Assembly (NCBI GenBank): GCA_032871835.1
Contig: CM065299.1
Coordinates: forward strand, 95,804,652 to 95,868,651
Direction of reading: 5' to 3'
From: Dipteronia dyeriana
Lineage: Eukaryota; Streptophyta; Magnoliopsida; Sapindales; Sapindaceae
Length of the DNA stretch: 64,000 nt
Made by a program: the position numbers and the translations under genes. Positions 11,270 through 21,780 of this stretch are shown here, piece after piece (positions within the stretch are counted from its first letter, which is position 1; the number at the start of each line of letters is the position of its first letter). Under the pieces are notes generated by a model. It made no database searches. It saw only the letters and a list, made by a program, of their open reading frames with translations, and was not told where the DNA came from.

Positions 11270-13310
11270 AAGAACTTCAATTCCTCAAATTTCATGTTCT
11301 TATGTCAAGTTCTTAATAACTCACATATTTTTGGAACTTCTGGTTCGTGTAGGAACTGCTGGTTCATAAATGAAAAATCATATGTTTAAAGTTTCGGGTT
11401 CTTAATAAAATCACAATTTTACTTTTCAAATGAAAAGATCTATTATTATATCAAATTCAGAACTTCTAGTTCAAATTAAATTTGATAACATCGGATTCTA
11501 ATAAGATAATATTTAGAACTTCAGATTCTGAATTGTATTAATATTACAAGCTTTATGCCTTTGTATTTTTCTTTTCAAATATTTGAATAGCTAAATATTC
11601 ATCTAATAATGAAAATTTAAATCCTTTTTTGATTCAAAACTTCATGTTCAAATGCCAGAACTTCGGGTTCATATTCAATCATTTTATTCAGGCGGTTTTT
11701 TACTCAATTTGGATTTTCCACGTAAATCTTGTGATGTGATTGGTTTACTTTCTCTCATCTATTTTTTTCCTGCTATTGACGTTATTAATTGCTATGAGTT
11801 ATGGGCATATATTAGACACGATGATTCCGTATTCATCGGTTCCGAGAAATTCTCCAACACATCTTGGCGTCAATAATTACTTAATTATAACAATAATCAC
11901 AATCATCACCTTGACTATATATAATATTCACTCCAAGGAATGATATTAATCATATTGGGTGATGTAAATAATTTTAACATTCACTTCAGGGAATGATGTT
12001 GATCAAATTGGATTAATATCAATTGTTTTCTAATCAAAACTAATTGTTTTGTTCATCCATAAAAGGTATGATATCAACTAACAATTTGCTGAAATATATG
12101 ATATTAATATTGCCACTTCTTGAGCAAATTTAAAGTATAAAATATTGAAATATATATTGTTACTTCTGGAACAATATTTGAACTTAATTCGATCATATCA
12201 TTTCATTTATTAGGTGATCAAATCTTTCTTTAAAACAAATATAGATGAGGAAAAATAATTCGTTGATCATAAGGTATTCCTATTAGAAATGAACAACCAA
12301 ACTTTTTTAACAAATAAGATAAAATATAATTCACGATAATTCATACAATTTACTGAAAACAACAACAAATACCTAGTATGACATGAAGTTGTTTTCATGA
12401 TTTGTTGCAACTTACAATTACAAGTTTAATACTAGTATAAATCAAAGTAGCATGAGAAATCTTGTTTTTGAAATAATAATGAGATATAATTATTATATTA
12501 GTAAGAAGACATGAATGTAAATCAACTCAAAATAAAACTAACAGTTTTAAATATCACAAAATCCAATGGACTATAAAACTACATATAACATAGTGAATAA
12601 ATTCAAATGTCATTGAAAAACAATATAGACATTTCGTGGTTGATAGATGTGTGAAATATAAAAAATATTTTTCTCTATTATAAGGAAATATAAGATTTCA
12701 CACCTTACATATTTTGATAAGGAAGAAGAAATAAAGAAGAAATAATATTTCATTCACGGTGTTTGAGTCTCTTAATGTGAAATATAAATAACCAATAAAA
12801 AATATATCAAAAAATGTCAGATTCATGTGAAATATAAACAACCAATTATAAGTAGATAGATCAAAAATGTCTAAAACAAAAGACAAATTACTTTTGCACT
12901 TTTTGGTCCTATTAATATCGAAATTTGATGTTCTATTATATCATAATTGTAATTTTAGAACTCCAGGTTCCAAACAAAATTCATAGTTACTGAAAATGTT
13001 GAATTTCATCGGAATTTCAAGTTCATAAATAAACTTCTTGTTTATCATTGAAAACCATAAATTGAGAACTTCGGGCTCCAAAATTAACCACATCTATCGA
13101 AATTGAGAACTTCATATTCTGATTCTATAATTCAAAATCTTATATGTTTATTTGTATTGCAGTTCAAAACGTCAAGTTTTTTGAATTTACAATTTCCAAA
13201 TACTAAATTGAGCATCAGGCTTTTCGATTTTACAATCTTCACACACCAGATCAAGTTTCGGGCTTTTTGATTTAACAATTAACAAATATACATCAAATCG
13301 AGCTTCATGC
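11270..13310. repeat. Dispersed GAACTTCGGGTTC motif series inside the LTR element
   Basis: More than ten variants of a 13-bp near-palindrome (GAACTTC-G-GGTTC and forms such as GAACTTCTGGTTC, GAACTTCATGTTC, GAACTGCTGGTTC) occur at irregular 50-150 bp spacing, for example near 11335, 11351, 11389, 11459, 11516, 11656, 12957, 13067 and 13106. They are confined to the half of the element next to its 5' LTR. Confidence 0.6.
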
Positions 13311-13614
13311 TCTTTGATTTGCGATATTTTGGTTGCAATATAATTAATTTCATTATTGCAATCTTCTGGTTGCAATATAATCAATTAATTTATGCTTTTT
13401 TTATTGGCAACCCAATAAATACTAAGCATAGAATTAAGAAGAGAAATAATATCAACCATTTTTTTAGCCCAAAATTAGAGATAGAAATACTTTACAATTG
13501 CTTGGATCTCTTGGTCTCATCAAGAAAGTATTATCTCTTAGCCCTTATCGAATTTGGATCATATGAATTTTGTCTTCAGACATAGAGCTTTCAAATCTGG
13601 AAATTGAAACAACA

Positions 13615-13643
13615 ATATTGGTTAGAGACTCGTGTTGATAACG
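13615..13643 (-). other. Primer-binding-site region of the LTR element
   Basis: On the minus strand the sequence directly after the 5' LTR is CGTTATCAACACGAGTCTC. The TATCA...CGAG core resembles primer-binding sites of plant LTR elements. The tRNA used is not determined. Confidence 0.45.
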
Positions 13644-13980
13644 TGTTATGAAATAAATAAATAAACAAGAACACAATAACATAAATATAAAATAAGAAAA
13701 GAGAGAAAGTAGTAGTCCAAGAAAAAAGATTATTTTATTCCTCAATAGTTCTCAAGTTACCAATACAATATGTGAAGACTCCTTTTATAGCCTTACAATT
13801 TAGTGACAATATAATTGTTACAAAATGAAAAGATAATAGCAATAATTTTAAGAATCAATAGAGTCATAAACTTGAGAATAAATGATACCATAAAGTTGAG
13901 AATAAAATAAAGAAGGTGAAAAATCACAAGTTACACTGTGAGATTGGATGAACATTCACTTATATTATATTTTTATAACA
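13644..13980 (-). repeat. 5' LTR of the LTR element
   Basis: 337 bp, TGTTATGAAATAAATAAATA at one end and TTTTTATAACA at the other. Contains a short internal duplication (CATAAACTTGAGAATAAATG followed by a CATAAAGTTGAGAATAAA relative) missing in the other LTR. Confidence 0.9.
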
Positions 13981-14926
13981 AAATAACTATTATAAAACAT
14001 TTTAAAAAATAGAAAATCATGTAACCTAAATAACAATAAATTAAAATAAAAGTTAAATAAGTATTAAAGAAAAAAGTAACTCCATGCTTTTATTTTTATA
14101 ATTTATTAGTTTATTATATTTAACTAAAATCTTAAAGAAATAATATTTTTGATAATATGTGGAATGGATATAAATTATAACATTTTAAAACTTTTACTCG
14201 GGTGCATATATAAAAAAATATGTGCATATAATTTGTTAGGGATACAAATATCACCGTGCCATTCAAATAAATAAGCTTTTAACAAACTCACTTAATTAGT
14301 TTGCCTTTTGAATCTTGTTGATACTTTTTTGTTAAATTTATTCGGTTTATTTTAATTCACCTTCCACACCTTGAACATAATCGAACGCAGTTTGTATTTT
14401 CCTTAGCGAACCGTTCACCTTGTTTATATTATGAGATAGCCATATCCTATTCCAATATAGACAGCAAAAGAAGAAATTCAAAAAAAGAAAAGTTAACTGT
14501 ATATGAATGTTTTTGATGTATGCATAGTTGTCACAAAAGTTCATCACCATAATTTCCACACGATATCTAATAATGTATATAATTAATCGGCATTGCTATT
14601 TTATGTCAGAAATATTTACCTCACCCAATTAGTGTTTGTCTATGTTATTTATATTTAAAATCCAATGTTGGTTTGACCAAATAAGCATTGATGATTCATA
14701 CAGGTAATAATCCTTTAGACACAAAGTGGTGGTCATTATTAAAACTCGTAACAATGTGTGAATTAGACTACACATTAACATGAAGTAAACGGTGTTTTTA
14801 AATAAATAAATTAGGATTATAAGCTTTTTCGTCACTAGGAAGGGTTCAACATAAAATAATAAATTCGATTAGTTCAATCATCACGTCAGTACTCGTCATA
14901 AAGCGCCGAATCCCTAATGAACTATC
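13981..14926. other. AT-rich spacer
   Basis: No confident gene. A 70-codon minus-strand frame near 14347-14559 ends in a coding-like run (KVNGSLRKIQTAFDYVQG) that I cannot assign. Confidence 0.4.
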
Positions 14927-15200
14927 TTTATGTTATTTTTGTTTTAATCACCGGCTCATAACAACTCGAATTTGAGACGTTAAAGTTCAATGTTTTGAGA
15001 TATATGACAACTTTTTTTTCTTTCCATAATTTTCACAGTGTAGCCACAATATCTTACATTGACAACACTAATGATATCAACACATTATTTAAATATTACA
15101 TAGACAATAGTATTTTATTTACATTTATCCCTTTAGTAATTTCTTTCCATGAGATCCTTTTGATCTACTCTAATTGCTTGAGTTACATCAATATTTAATG
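14927..15200 (-). pseudogene. REC1-like fragment: exon 10 and end of exon 9
   Basis: Matches the intact gene at 48-60 kb. 14985-15075 aligns with exon 10 (near 56795-56888, shared block TAGCCACAATATCTTACATT) and 15125-15195 aligns with 57045-57115 of exon 9 (TTATCCCTTT..., GAGATCCTTTTGATCTAC versus GAGATTCTTTTGGTCCAC). Frameshifts, small deletions and AT drift abolish coding. Same strand as the parent gene. Confidence 0.85.
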
Positions 15201-15359
15201 TTAACCTTACTATGGTTAAAAGAGAATGAGGAAATGATTTAAGAACGATACATGTTCATAAAGACTATATGTTTTTATTCCATCATTTTTTGAATTTGAT
15301 GCATTCAAAGCTAAAACGTTAATTGAATGCACGTCAATGTTGTATGAGAACTTTTCTTA

Positions 15360-15960
15360 GATATTCACATTAATAGAAAGTTTGGAACCGATAACTTTAG
15401 AGACTTCATCGCCAACCAAATATACATCTTCTCAAACTCTAATAAATCATTTGCATTGTATTCAAGGGATTGTTCAATAAAAGTTGATGTTCAGAACTCT
15501 TCGTCATTTTAATAGGAAGGAAGAACTCATGTATGTAATCATCATCACCGGTGTAGGTACTTGTTATTTTAATTGCAACAGTACTCAAGCCCAACCTTCA
15601 TGCAGGATGGACAAGCGGATATTCATTTATGTTATGCAATTTTACATCTGGGAAGAAAAATAAGTCATTTGATTGAAATGATTTTCCTGCTATACCTTGT
15701 CCTTCCACAAGATAATGTTATACACAGGCATGTGATCCTTGCATTCACATAACAAGCGGAACTCTCAACGCATAAAATGTTTTTCTCAACTGGACTTTCA
15801 CTACACTCTTTAACACTAATTTTAATAATTTCATCAATAGTTTAATCGTTGTAATTACAAGGAATCCATATTAGAAAGAATGGCAATCTATGTGCATTTT
15901 ATTTCAACTCTTTGATTCCTTTAGCGAAGCACATGAAAGCAAACAGATGAATTTAGATAA
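15360..15960 (-). pseudogene. NIN-like protein (NLP) fragment
   Basis: Minus-strand translation contains HYLVEGQGIAGKSFQSNDLF, then FFPDVKLHNINEYPLVHPA, then TSTYTGDDDY and a LLLNN-LNTMQMIY-like stretch. These match the conserved N-terminal GAF-like region of plant NLP transcription factors (family pattern EGQGVAGKA..., PLVHYAR, STYTG-DDYVLEFFLP). Upstream CVESSACYVN also fits. Stops and frameshifts interrupt it. The DNA-binding RWP-RK domain is not present. It sits between two pieces of the REC1-like copy. Confidence 0.8.
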
Positions 15961-16078
15961 AATAGAGCATTACTAAAATAAATTAGCCAAAAAATAATAC
16001 TCATTCATACTTTTGTTAAAATTAAAAATAATAATAAAGGTTGTCACTTCATTTTCATTTCATTTTATATAAACTTCT

Positions 16079-16175
16079 CTGACCATGATATTTAAATCTC
16101 CAATTATCATAGTAATACGGGACTTTAAAATTACAAATTAAATTTGATTTTTCCAGTACAAGCTTAAGTACATTT
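16079..16175 (-). pseudogene. REC1-like fragment: part of exon 9
   Basis: GACCATGATATTTAAATCTCC aligns (with drift) with GACCATGATGTTCAAATCCC in exon 9 at 57158, and the similarity continues for about 90 bp to TACAAGC versus TACATGC. It is separated from the 15200 piece by the NLP fragment. Confidence 0.65.
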
Positions 16176-16307
16176 GTTGCCATATACTCCAAGGTATTCT
16201 TTGGTGTGCAGATTTGATTGAACTATTTTATGGGATTGAATTGGATTGATATGACACTGAGATTAGATGAAATATATATTCATTAAGTGACAGTAAAGTG
16301 TTTTTTA

Positions 16308-16815
16308 TACCCTAGAATTCTAAAAAGATTACGGTAATTGGCATAAGTCCAAACATGATGTAATAACAGGTTGCATTATAAATATAATGTAATAAACAAA
16401 GATCGTAATCGATCTGTAACCAGTGAACTTGAGATCGTAATTTTTTCAGAACTTATACATATTAATTATTATAATAATAAATAAATATATAAACACAAGA
16501 AATTGTAATCAATAGAATCAGAAGAAGAAAATCTTGCCAATGTTTGGAGGCTCCTTCATTTTACGATATACTCATGTCTGAACCACTCGATCTTATTTGT
16601 TAAATGTATAAAACATATATATCATATATATATATATATAATATTGATAAAACTAATCAATTTAAATCTTTAAAGATATCGTATCGAGATGAAACCAACT
16701 TAGAAAAAGAAAGTGTATTTTTGTACCCTATAATTCTGAAAAGATTATGGTAATTGACATAAGTCCTAATAATGTAATAAATGATTGCATTATAAACATA
16801 ATGTAATAAACAGAA
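16308..16815. repeat. Direct repeat pair, about 100 bp each
   Basis: 16308-16412 and 16718-16815 share a block running from CCCTA-AATTCT-AAAAGATTA to GCATTATAAA-ATAATGTAAT. Spacing is about 410 bp. Divergence is roughly 10-15% by eye. Confidence 0.75.
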
Positions 16816-16819
16816 TCGA

Positions 16820-18190
16820 GATGAAGATTAGATTAGACTGGACTTAACTTGACTAAATTAGTACAATAATGTGTTTAGAGAAACATGAAACCGAACTGAA
16901 TTAATACTATGTTTTGTTTGGTGAAACATGAGATTGGATTAAACATAATTTTTTTTTTTTTTGAAAAATTGCAATCCTTGTTATTAAAGAAAAAGAAAAA
17001 GAAAAAATAAAGATCCTTTCTTTGCGAGATCTGGAATCTCCATCTTTGGCAAGGGACAAAATTAAAGAATTTTCAGATCTCCATCTACTTTTTTTGAAGA
17101 ATCAGATCTCCATCCATCTTTTGGAATATCTGGATTCGATTTCCATATTTTTTTTCAATCAACATCCTCGGTTAAAAAACAAGAAAACAAAAAAAAAACT
17201 TTTTTAGAAGATTTGGGTTCGATTTTCATCTTCTTCTTCAACCATTATTCCCATTCATTTTTATTTTCCCAATCAACATCATAAACAATTAAAAAAGACA
17301 ATTTTTTTAAAAAAAAAATTCATCACCAAGTGGTGGTGGTTGTAGCTTGGTGTTGGCAGTAAACTGTGGAGTGTGGTGGCTGCAATTGAGCATGATTGGG
17401 TGCACTGGGTGTTTGCTTTTAATTGAACAAAATTGGGAGATCTACAATTGAGTGGTGGTGGAATAATAGGGTAGGTTTTGCTTTAATTTTTTTCTTGTGA
17501 AAGAAGGATCGGGAGAATTGGCTACCAGATTTTCAAAAAAATATATTTTCTTTTTAAAAAAATAGTCATTCCCAACGCATGACTAAATAAACCCACCTAC
17601 CTATTTGGTGGGTTTAGTAATCCAGTATTTTGCAGGACTAAATCATTCAAATAGGTCCCATCAGATTCAACAATCCAGTTTAGAGAAGCCTCTAAACATG
17701 GGATTGGACTGAACTTAATTCAATCTCAATCCAAATCCAGATGTCAAACAGGTCCTAAAGACTTCAATCAATATCGGTCATCTTAACCGATTGTAGTTAT
17801 AGGAACAACTCTATAATTTTTCCTTCATTGAAGTAGTTCGAAAAATAATCTTTTCTTAGCTGATTAGCTGAATGAGAACTACTCCCTTTAATTTCCACAG
17901 CATCAAAAATGTTTATCGATCTCTCCTGCCATTTTGACAAACTGTTTAATATAATTTTTATCACTCCCAACGGAAGACATCAAATACGTATCCGATAAAT
18001 AAATGTCAAACCTATCCTTAAATGTGGTTTGTTAAGACCATAGGATGTATCCGAAACAATATATATAAATATACAACAAATATATATATACCAATTAGCA
18101 TCATCATATGTTATAACTAGTGTGACAACAAAGTCTTGATCCTGTTTAGAATAATGTCTTTCAACTGTCTTGCAAGTAAAGACAATTTAG
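16820..18190. other. Spacer, possible decayed MITE
   Basis: Low-complexity AT-rich sequence. 16905-17760 begins and ends with TGTTTGG/CATGTTT-GATTGG-like sequence in opposite orientation and may be an old MITE, but the ends are too diverged to fix. No gene found. Confidence 0.3.
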
Positions 18191-18197
18191 TTGTCTA

Positions 18198-20004
18198 AAG
18201 GGTTAATATCATTTAGATCCATATATTATGTTGAAAGATTAATTATTTAAATAAGTTTATTTATTTAAAAAAATTCTCCTTAACTTTTAAAATATATATC
18301 AAATAGGTTCATCTGTCCATTTAAAGTTAGTCAACGTTAATGACTAGAGGATTATTTTTATCATTTCATTTATGACATGTTAAGTTGTTGACGTATCAAC
18401 ACCAAACAATAAATAATTTTTAAAAAAATATTTGTTTAATTTAAAAAATAAAAGAAAATTAATTAATATTAGTATAAATTAAAAAAATTAATATTACAAA
18501 TTAAAAAAAAATCTATCCAACGATCTCTCTCTCTCTTCCATCTTCTCTATTCTACCATCTCTCTCGCAACCTCTCTCTCTTCCACAGCTCGCCGTTTACG
18601 ACGATCGGAAAAACCAAACCCATAAATCCAAACACAATCCGAATTTCTTTATTACATTTTAGCACCACCCAAACACAATCCAAATTTCTTCAACCTAATT
18701 CTAGGAACAAAAACAAAAAAATCAATTCCACCAAATCAATTCCACACAATCCAAATTTCTTCAACCAAATTCTAGAAACAAAAACCAAAAATCAATTCCA
18801 CCAAAGCAATTCAACAACCCAAGTTGGATTTTAAAAGTGAAAATAAAAAAAATGGAGATATATTGAAAACGAAAACAATTTTTTTTTTCGATTTCTCTTT
18901 CAAAAAATTGAATCTCCCAATTCCCAAATTCAGAGTTGGTGATGCTTGTGCGTGTCGGAGTCAGGAGTTCTCAGCCGGAGCCTCACGGTGACGTCCAGAA
19001 TCCGACAGTGTGATCGGGAACTGCGCGAACATCGTCGACCTAACCAGCAGAGGACCACTGTTGATTTTTTTCTTCTTTTTCTCTCTCCACCGCTCTCCTT
19101 TTTTGTTTATCGAACCGAAATTAGACTCAGGTCAAAACAATCGACGATGAATCGATCAACGGAGTTTCACAGGGATGTGGTGGTCCGGAGTGTTTTTACG
19201 GTGGTCGCCGATGACGAGAAAGAGAGATGAGAGAGAGAGAGAGAGAGAGAGATGTTAATGGTGATTTGGTGTTGATGGTAGATCGAGAGAGATGTGATTG
19301 AGGGAGACCAAGATGAGTGCAGTTTGGATTTTATTTGGATTTCGATTTTGAGGGGGTTGGGTGTTCTTGTTTTTGTACTGTTTCTGGGTGTGGGTATATA
19401 ACGTTGTGTTTGTGTTTATGTTTGTGTTTGTATTTGTATTTTGGTGTTGATGATAATACTGTTGTGTCTGTGTTTTCCTGAATTGTTCAAAAAAATTTAG
19501 TTTTACAGATTTGTAATCTCTTGGATTTTTTTTAATAAAACTTATCTCTTTTTAATTTTGGGTATATATTGTTGTGTTTGTGTTTGTGTTTGTATTTGTA
19601 TTTTGGTGGAGATGATAATACTATTGTGTTTATGTTTTCTAGATTTGTTCAAAAAGTTTTAGTTTTCAAGATCTGTGATCTCTTGGATGATTTTTTTAAT
19701 AAACTTTCCTTTTTTAATTTTAATTTTTGTTAAGAAAACAAATAGAAAAAAAAGCCCAAAAATATATAAGATGTGATTTTTTTAATGTTTATTTAAAATT
19801 TAGACGACACGTGTTAGATTTTGATTGAATTATATCAAAGTTGATTTTTTTAAAAAAAATATTAAAGGGTAAAATTGTATTTTTAAACTCTCTAATTAAA
19901 GTTAAGGATAAATTGATCAATTTATATATTATGTTATGTTTAACCGTTACAAAATAATAATTGATGTTTCAGTATAACATAAGGATCCAGATGATATTAA
20001 CCAT
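18198..20004. mobile_element. 1.8-kb non-autonomous TIR element
   Basis: Left end GGGTTAATATCATTTAGATC and the reverse complement of the right end, TGGTTAATATCATCTGGATC, are near-identical over about 40 bp, extending through TATGTTATACTGAAA-like sequence. The interior has a GC-richer stretch with CT/GA microsatellites (18520-18600 and 19227-19253) and a repeated TTGTGTTTGTGTTTGTATTT block (19405 and 19572). There is no transposase; the target duplication is not resolved. Confidence 0.65.
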
Positions 20005-20034
20005 TACCTAACATATCAAATCTCTTTCTTCGTC

Positions 20035-20135
20035 CCTTCCTACATTGTCCCCATTTCTAGTTTTCTACCCACGCTTGATCGTCCATAAAGAGAGGAGGGA
20101 AAATTGTGACGAGTCATGTGTTTGCTCTGAATCAA
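20035..20135 (-). pseudogene. REC1-like fragment: 5' part of exon 9
   Basis: Sequence from ATCAAATCTCTTTCTTCGTC to GAGTCATGTGTTTGCTCTGA aligns with 57368-57503 of the intact gene (GAGCCATGTGTTTGCCCTGA) with internal deletions. With the 14.9-16.2 kb pieces this gives an interrupted exon 9-10 copy in parental order, now split by the NLP fragment and TIR element. Confidence 0.75.
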
Positions 20136-20395
20136 TGTTGTGTCCAGGAACGTAACCAGGATTAAACATTTGGGTGGATTAGAATATATTTTTATCCGAT
20201 CAGTAACAATACTAGAAAATTATATTAATTAAAAATAACGATACACCTAGTTAAGAAAACATAATAGTGATTACTAATTAAATGTAATTTCTAATTAAAT
20301 AGTTAACAAAATTAAAAAAATAAAGTCAAAACAAATTATAAAATAAACATGAAATGTAAATACAATTAAATACTAATTAAGTTATATCTTACGGT

Positions 20396-20548
20396 TTTTT
20401 AAAAGATCAAACTGGTCAATTATGAAAGTAGGATCAATAGCACCAACAATCATAGACTTTGTTAAAAATTCATTTTCCATCTTATTACGAAGTAATATCT
20501 TGATAAGCTTCATTGCTGAAAAAACTCGTTCAGTTGTTAATGTGAAAA
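20396..20548 (-). pseudogene. hAT transposase remnant (C-terminal dimerisation domain)
   Basis: Minus-strand translation reads TTERVFSAMKLIKILLRNKM, then ENEFLTKSMIVGAIDP, the hATC motif of plant ZMYM1-like hAT transposases (pattern T-ERAFSAMK-IK--LRNKM-DEFL). About 50 codons are open; upstream parts have decayed. No matching element ends were found. Confidence 0.85.
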
Positions 20549-21439
20549 CAAAAAGTCAAAACTAGACGAATTGGTACACTTTTTTTGTTATCTCACTCGG
20601 CCATTATGCAAATTGCAACCATCTTTGGAAGTCTGTTTAATATATGATCGATCCATCGAGGTTATAAAGTTAATTAGTTGAAGGCATGTCCTTAATTAAA
20701 AACCAAAGTAAAAATATAATTAACAAGTATGTATCTAAATTTCAACCAAAAACAAAAGGAAATCCATTCAACAATAGTATTAGTTGGTAAATTAAAATTA
20801 GAATAACAAATAATTAGATTAATCCTAAAATTTTACTATGAAATAAAATATTTAAATTCACGATATTCATACAAGTATACCTAATTGGAAGATCATGACC
20901 TTAAAGGGAACAATAAAGTGTAAGTGGCTCTTGGTCTGGCAAAGAAGGCTCTCCTTCTGAAGAAAGATTTCGACTGTACTCTAGATGAATGGTTTTCTCC
21001 CAATTGTGTTTTTGGAGAGACTGAGTCAGAGAAGATGAGTTATTGGATTGTTGGAAGTTTGGGGGGGAAGATGAAAATAATTATTAAAGAAAAAGGAAAC
21101 AAAAACAAACAAAAAAATTGATATATGATGCTTCTTTTACCTCTTGGCCGTAAAGTATGGGGTTCGGCTGCTATGCAGTACCAACAAAATTGGTTGTATG
21201 ATACAACAATGAATAGTGAGATAGTTGGTCCGTAGGATGAGTCAACAATTTAATCCAATGATGTGCATTAATTTTTATTTTTTAAAAAAAAAACGTGTTA
21301 CACCGGTTCCAAGTGAATTCTGAGTATGTACCACGTTTTCTTCCATTTTCTTCATATCTGAGAAATTCTCACGTTTTTCTTCTTCTCATGCTTTTCTTCT
21401 TCTCACCTATTTCTCGGTCTTGGACTTCCAAATATGGTC

Positions 21440-21780
21440 CGACCAACGACGCTGACTAATCCCCGCCGCCAATAGATCGCCACCTAGATTGGAGATCACA
21501 GCCGCCGACAGATCGCCAGCTCGATTGTAGATCCGTACCGTGTCTTCCATTCTCGGTTCTGATTTCCAGTTGTCACTGCAGGACCATCACTTCCATCGCC
21601 GTCGTCGACAGATCACCACCTCGCTTGCAGATCGGCACTGTGACTTCCATTGTCAGTCGGCATCGTGACTTCCATTGTCAGTTCTGAGTTCCAGTTGTCA
21701 CGCCAGGACCATCACTTCCATTTTGTCACCACCTCCACCGTCTGAGCACCTCCGTCGTGGCCAACTGCAACGCCACCACC
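21440..21780. repeat. GC-rich imperfect tandem duplication
   Basis: Blocks GACAGATCGCCAGCTCGATT / GACAGATCACCACCTCGCTT and GTTCTGATTTCCAGTTGTCA / GTTCTGAGTTCCAGTTGTCA, each followed by GGACCATCACTTCCAT, repeat with a period of about 120 bp. Base composition is clearly richer in GC than its surroundings. No protein assigned. Confidence 0.6.

Larger units (their letters stand above)
8337..13980 (-). mobile_element. LTR retrotransposon without recognisable pol
   Basis: Two matching LTRs (8337-8793 and 13644-13980) enclose 4.85 kb. Orientation is minus: a purine tract (AAGGGAGAG on the minus strand, plus-strand 8794-8802) abuts the left LTR, so that is the 3' LTR. LTR termini are TG...CA (TGTTAT/ATAACA) in the right copy; the left copy begins TA instead of TG. 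Flanking 5-bp sequences AAATC and AAATA are a 4/5 target duplication. Within the left internal part the block GTCTCGTTAAAACCTTACT, then GTGAAGGAAAAAGAGTACA, occurs at least four times (8827-9390), a motif I recall from plant Copia-type elements. I could not find RT, integrase or RNase H motifs, so it is non-autonomous or heavily decayed. Confidence 0.8.

Noticed and set aside
8337..13980. Copia pol gene inside the LTR element
   Set aside because: I looked for RT (YVDD-like) and integrase motifs on the minus strand and saw none; only short AT-biased frames exist.
14347..14559. 70-codon minus-strand frame ending in a coding-like run
   Set aside because: A possible gene fragment, but I could not name the family and it lacks splice or start support.
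18946..19230. 94-codon frame in the TIR element
   Set aside because: No recognisable domain; composition follows GC-rich and GA-repeat sequence. Kept only as a possible captured segment.
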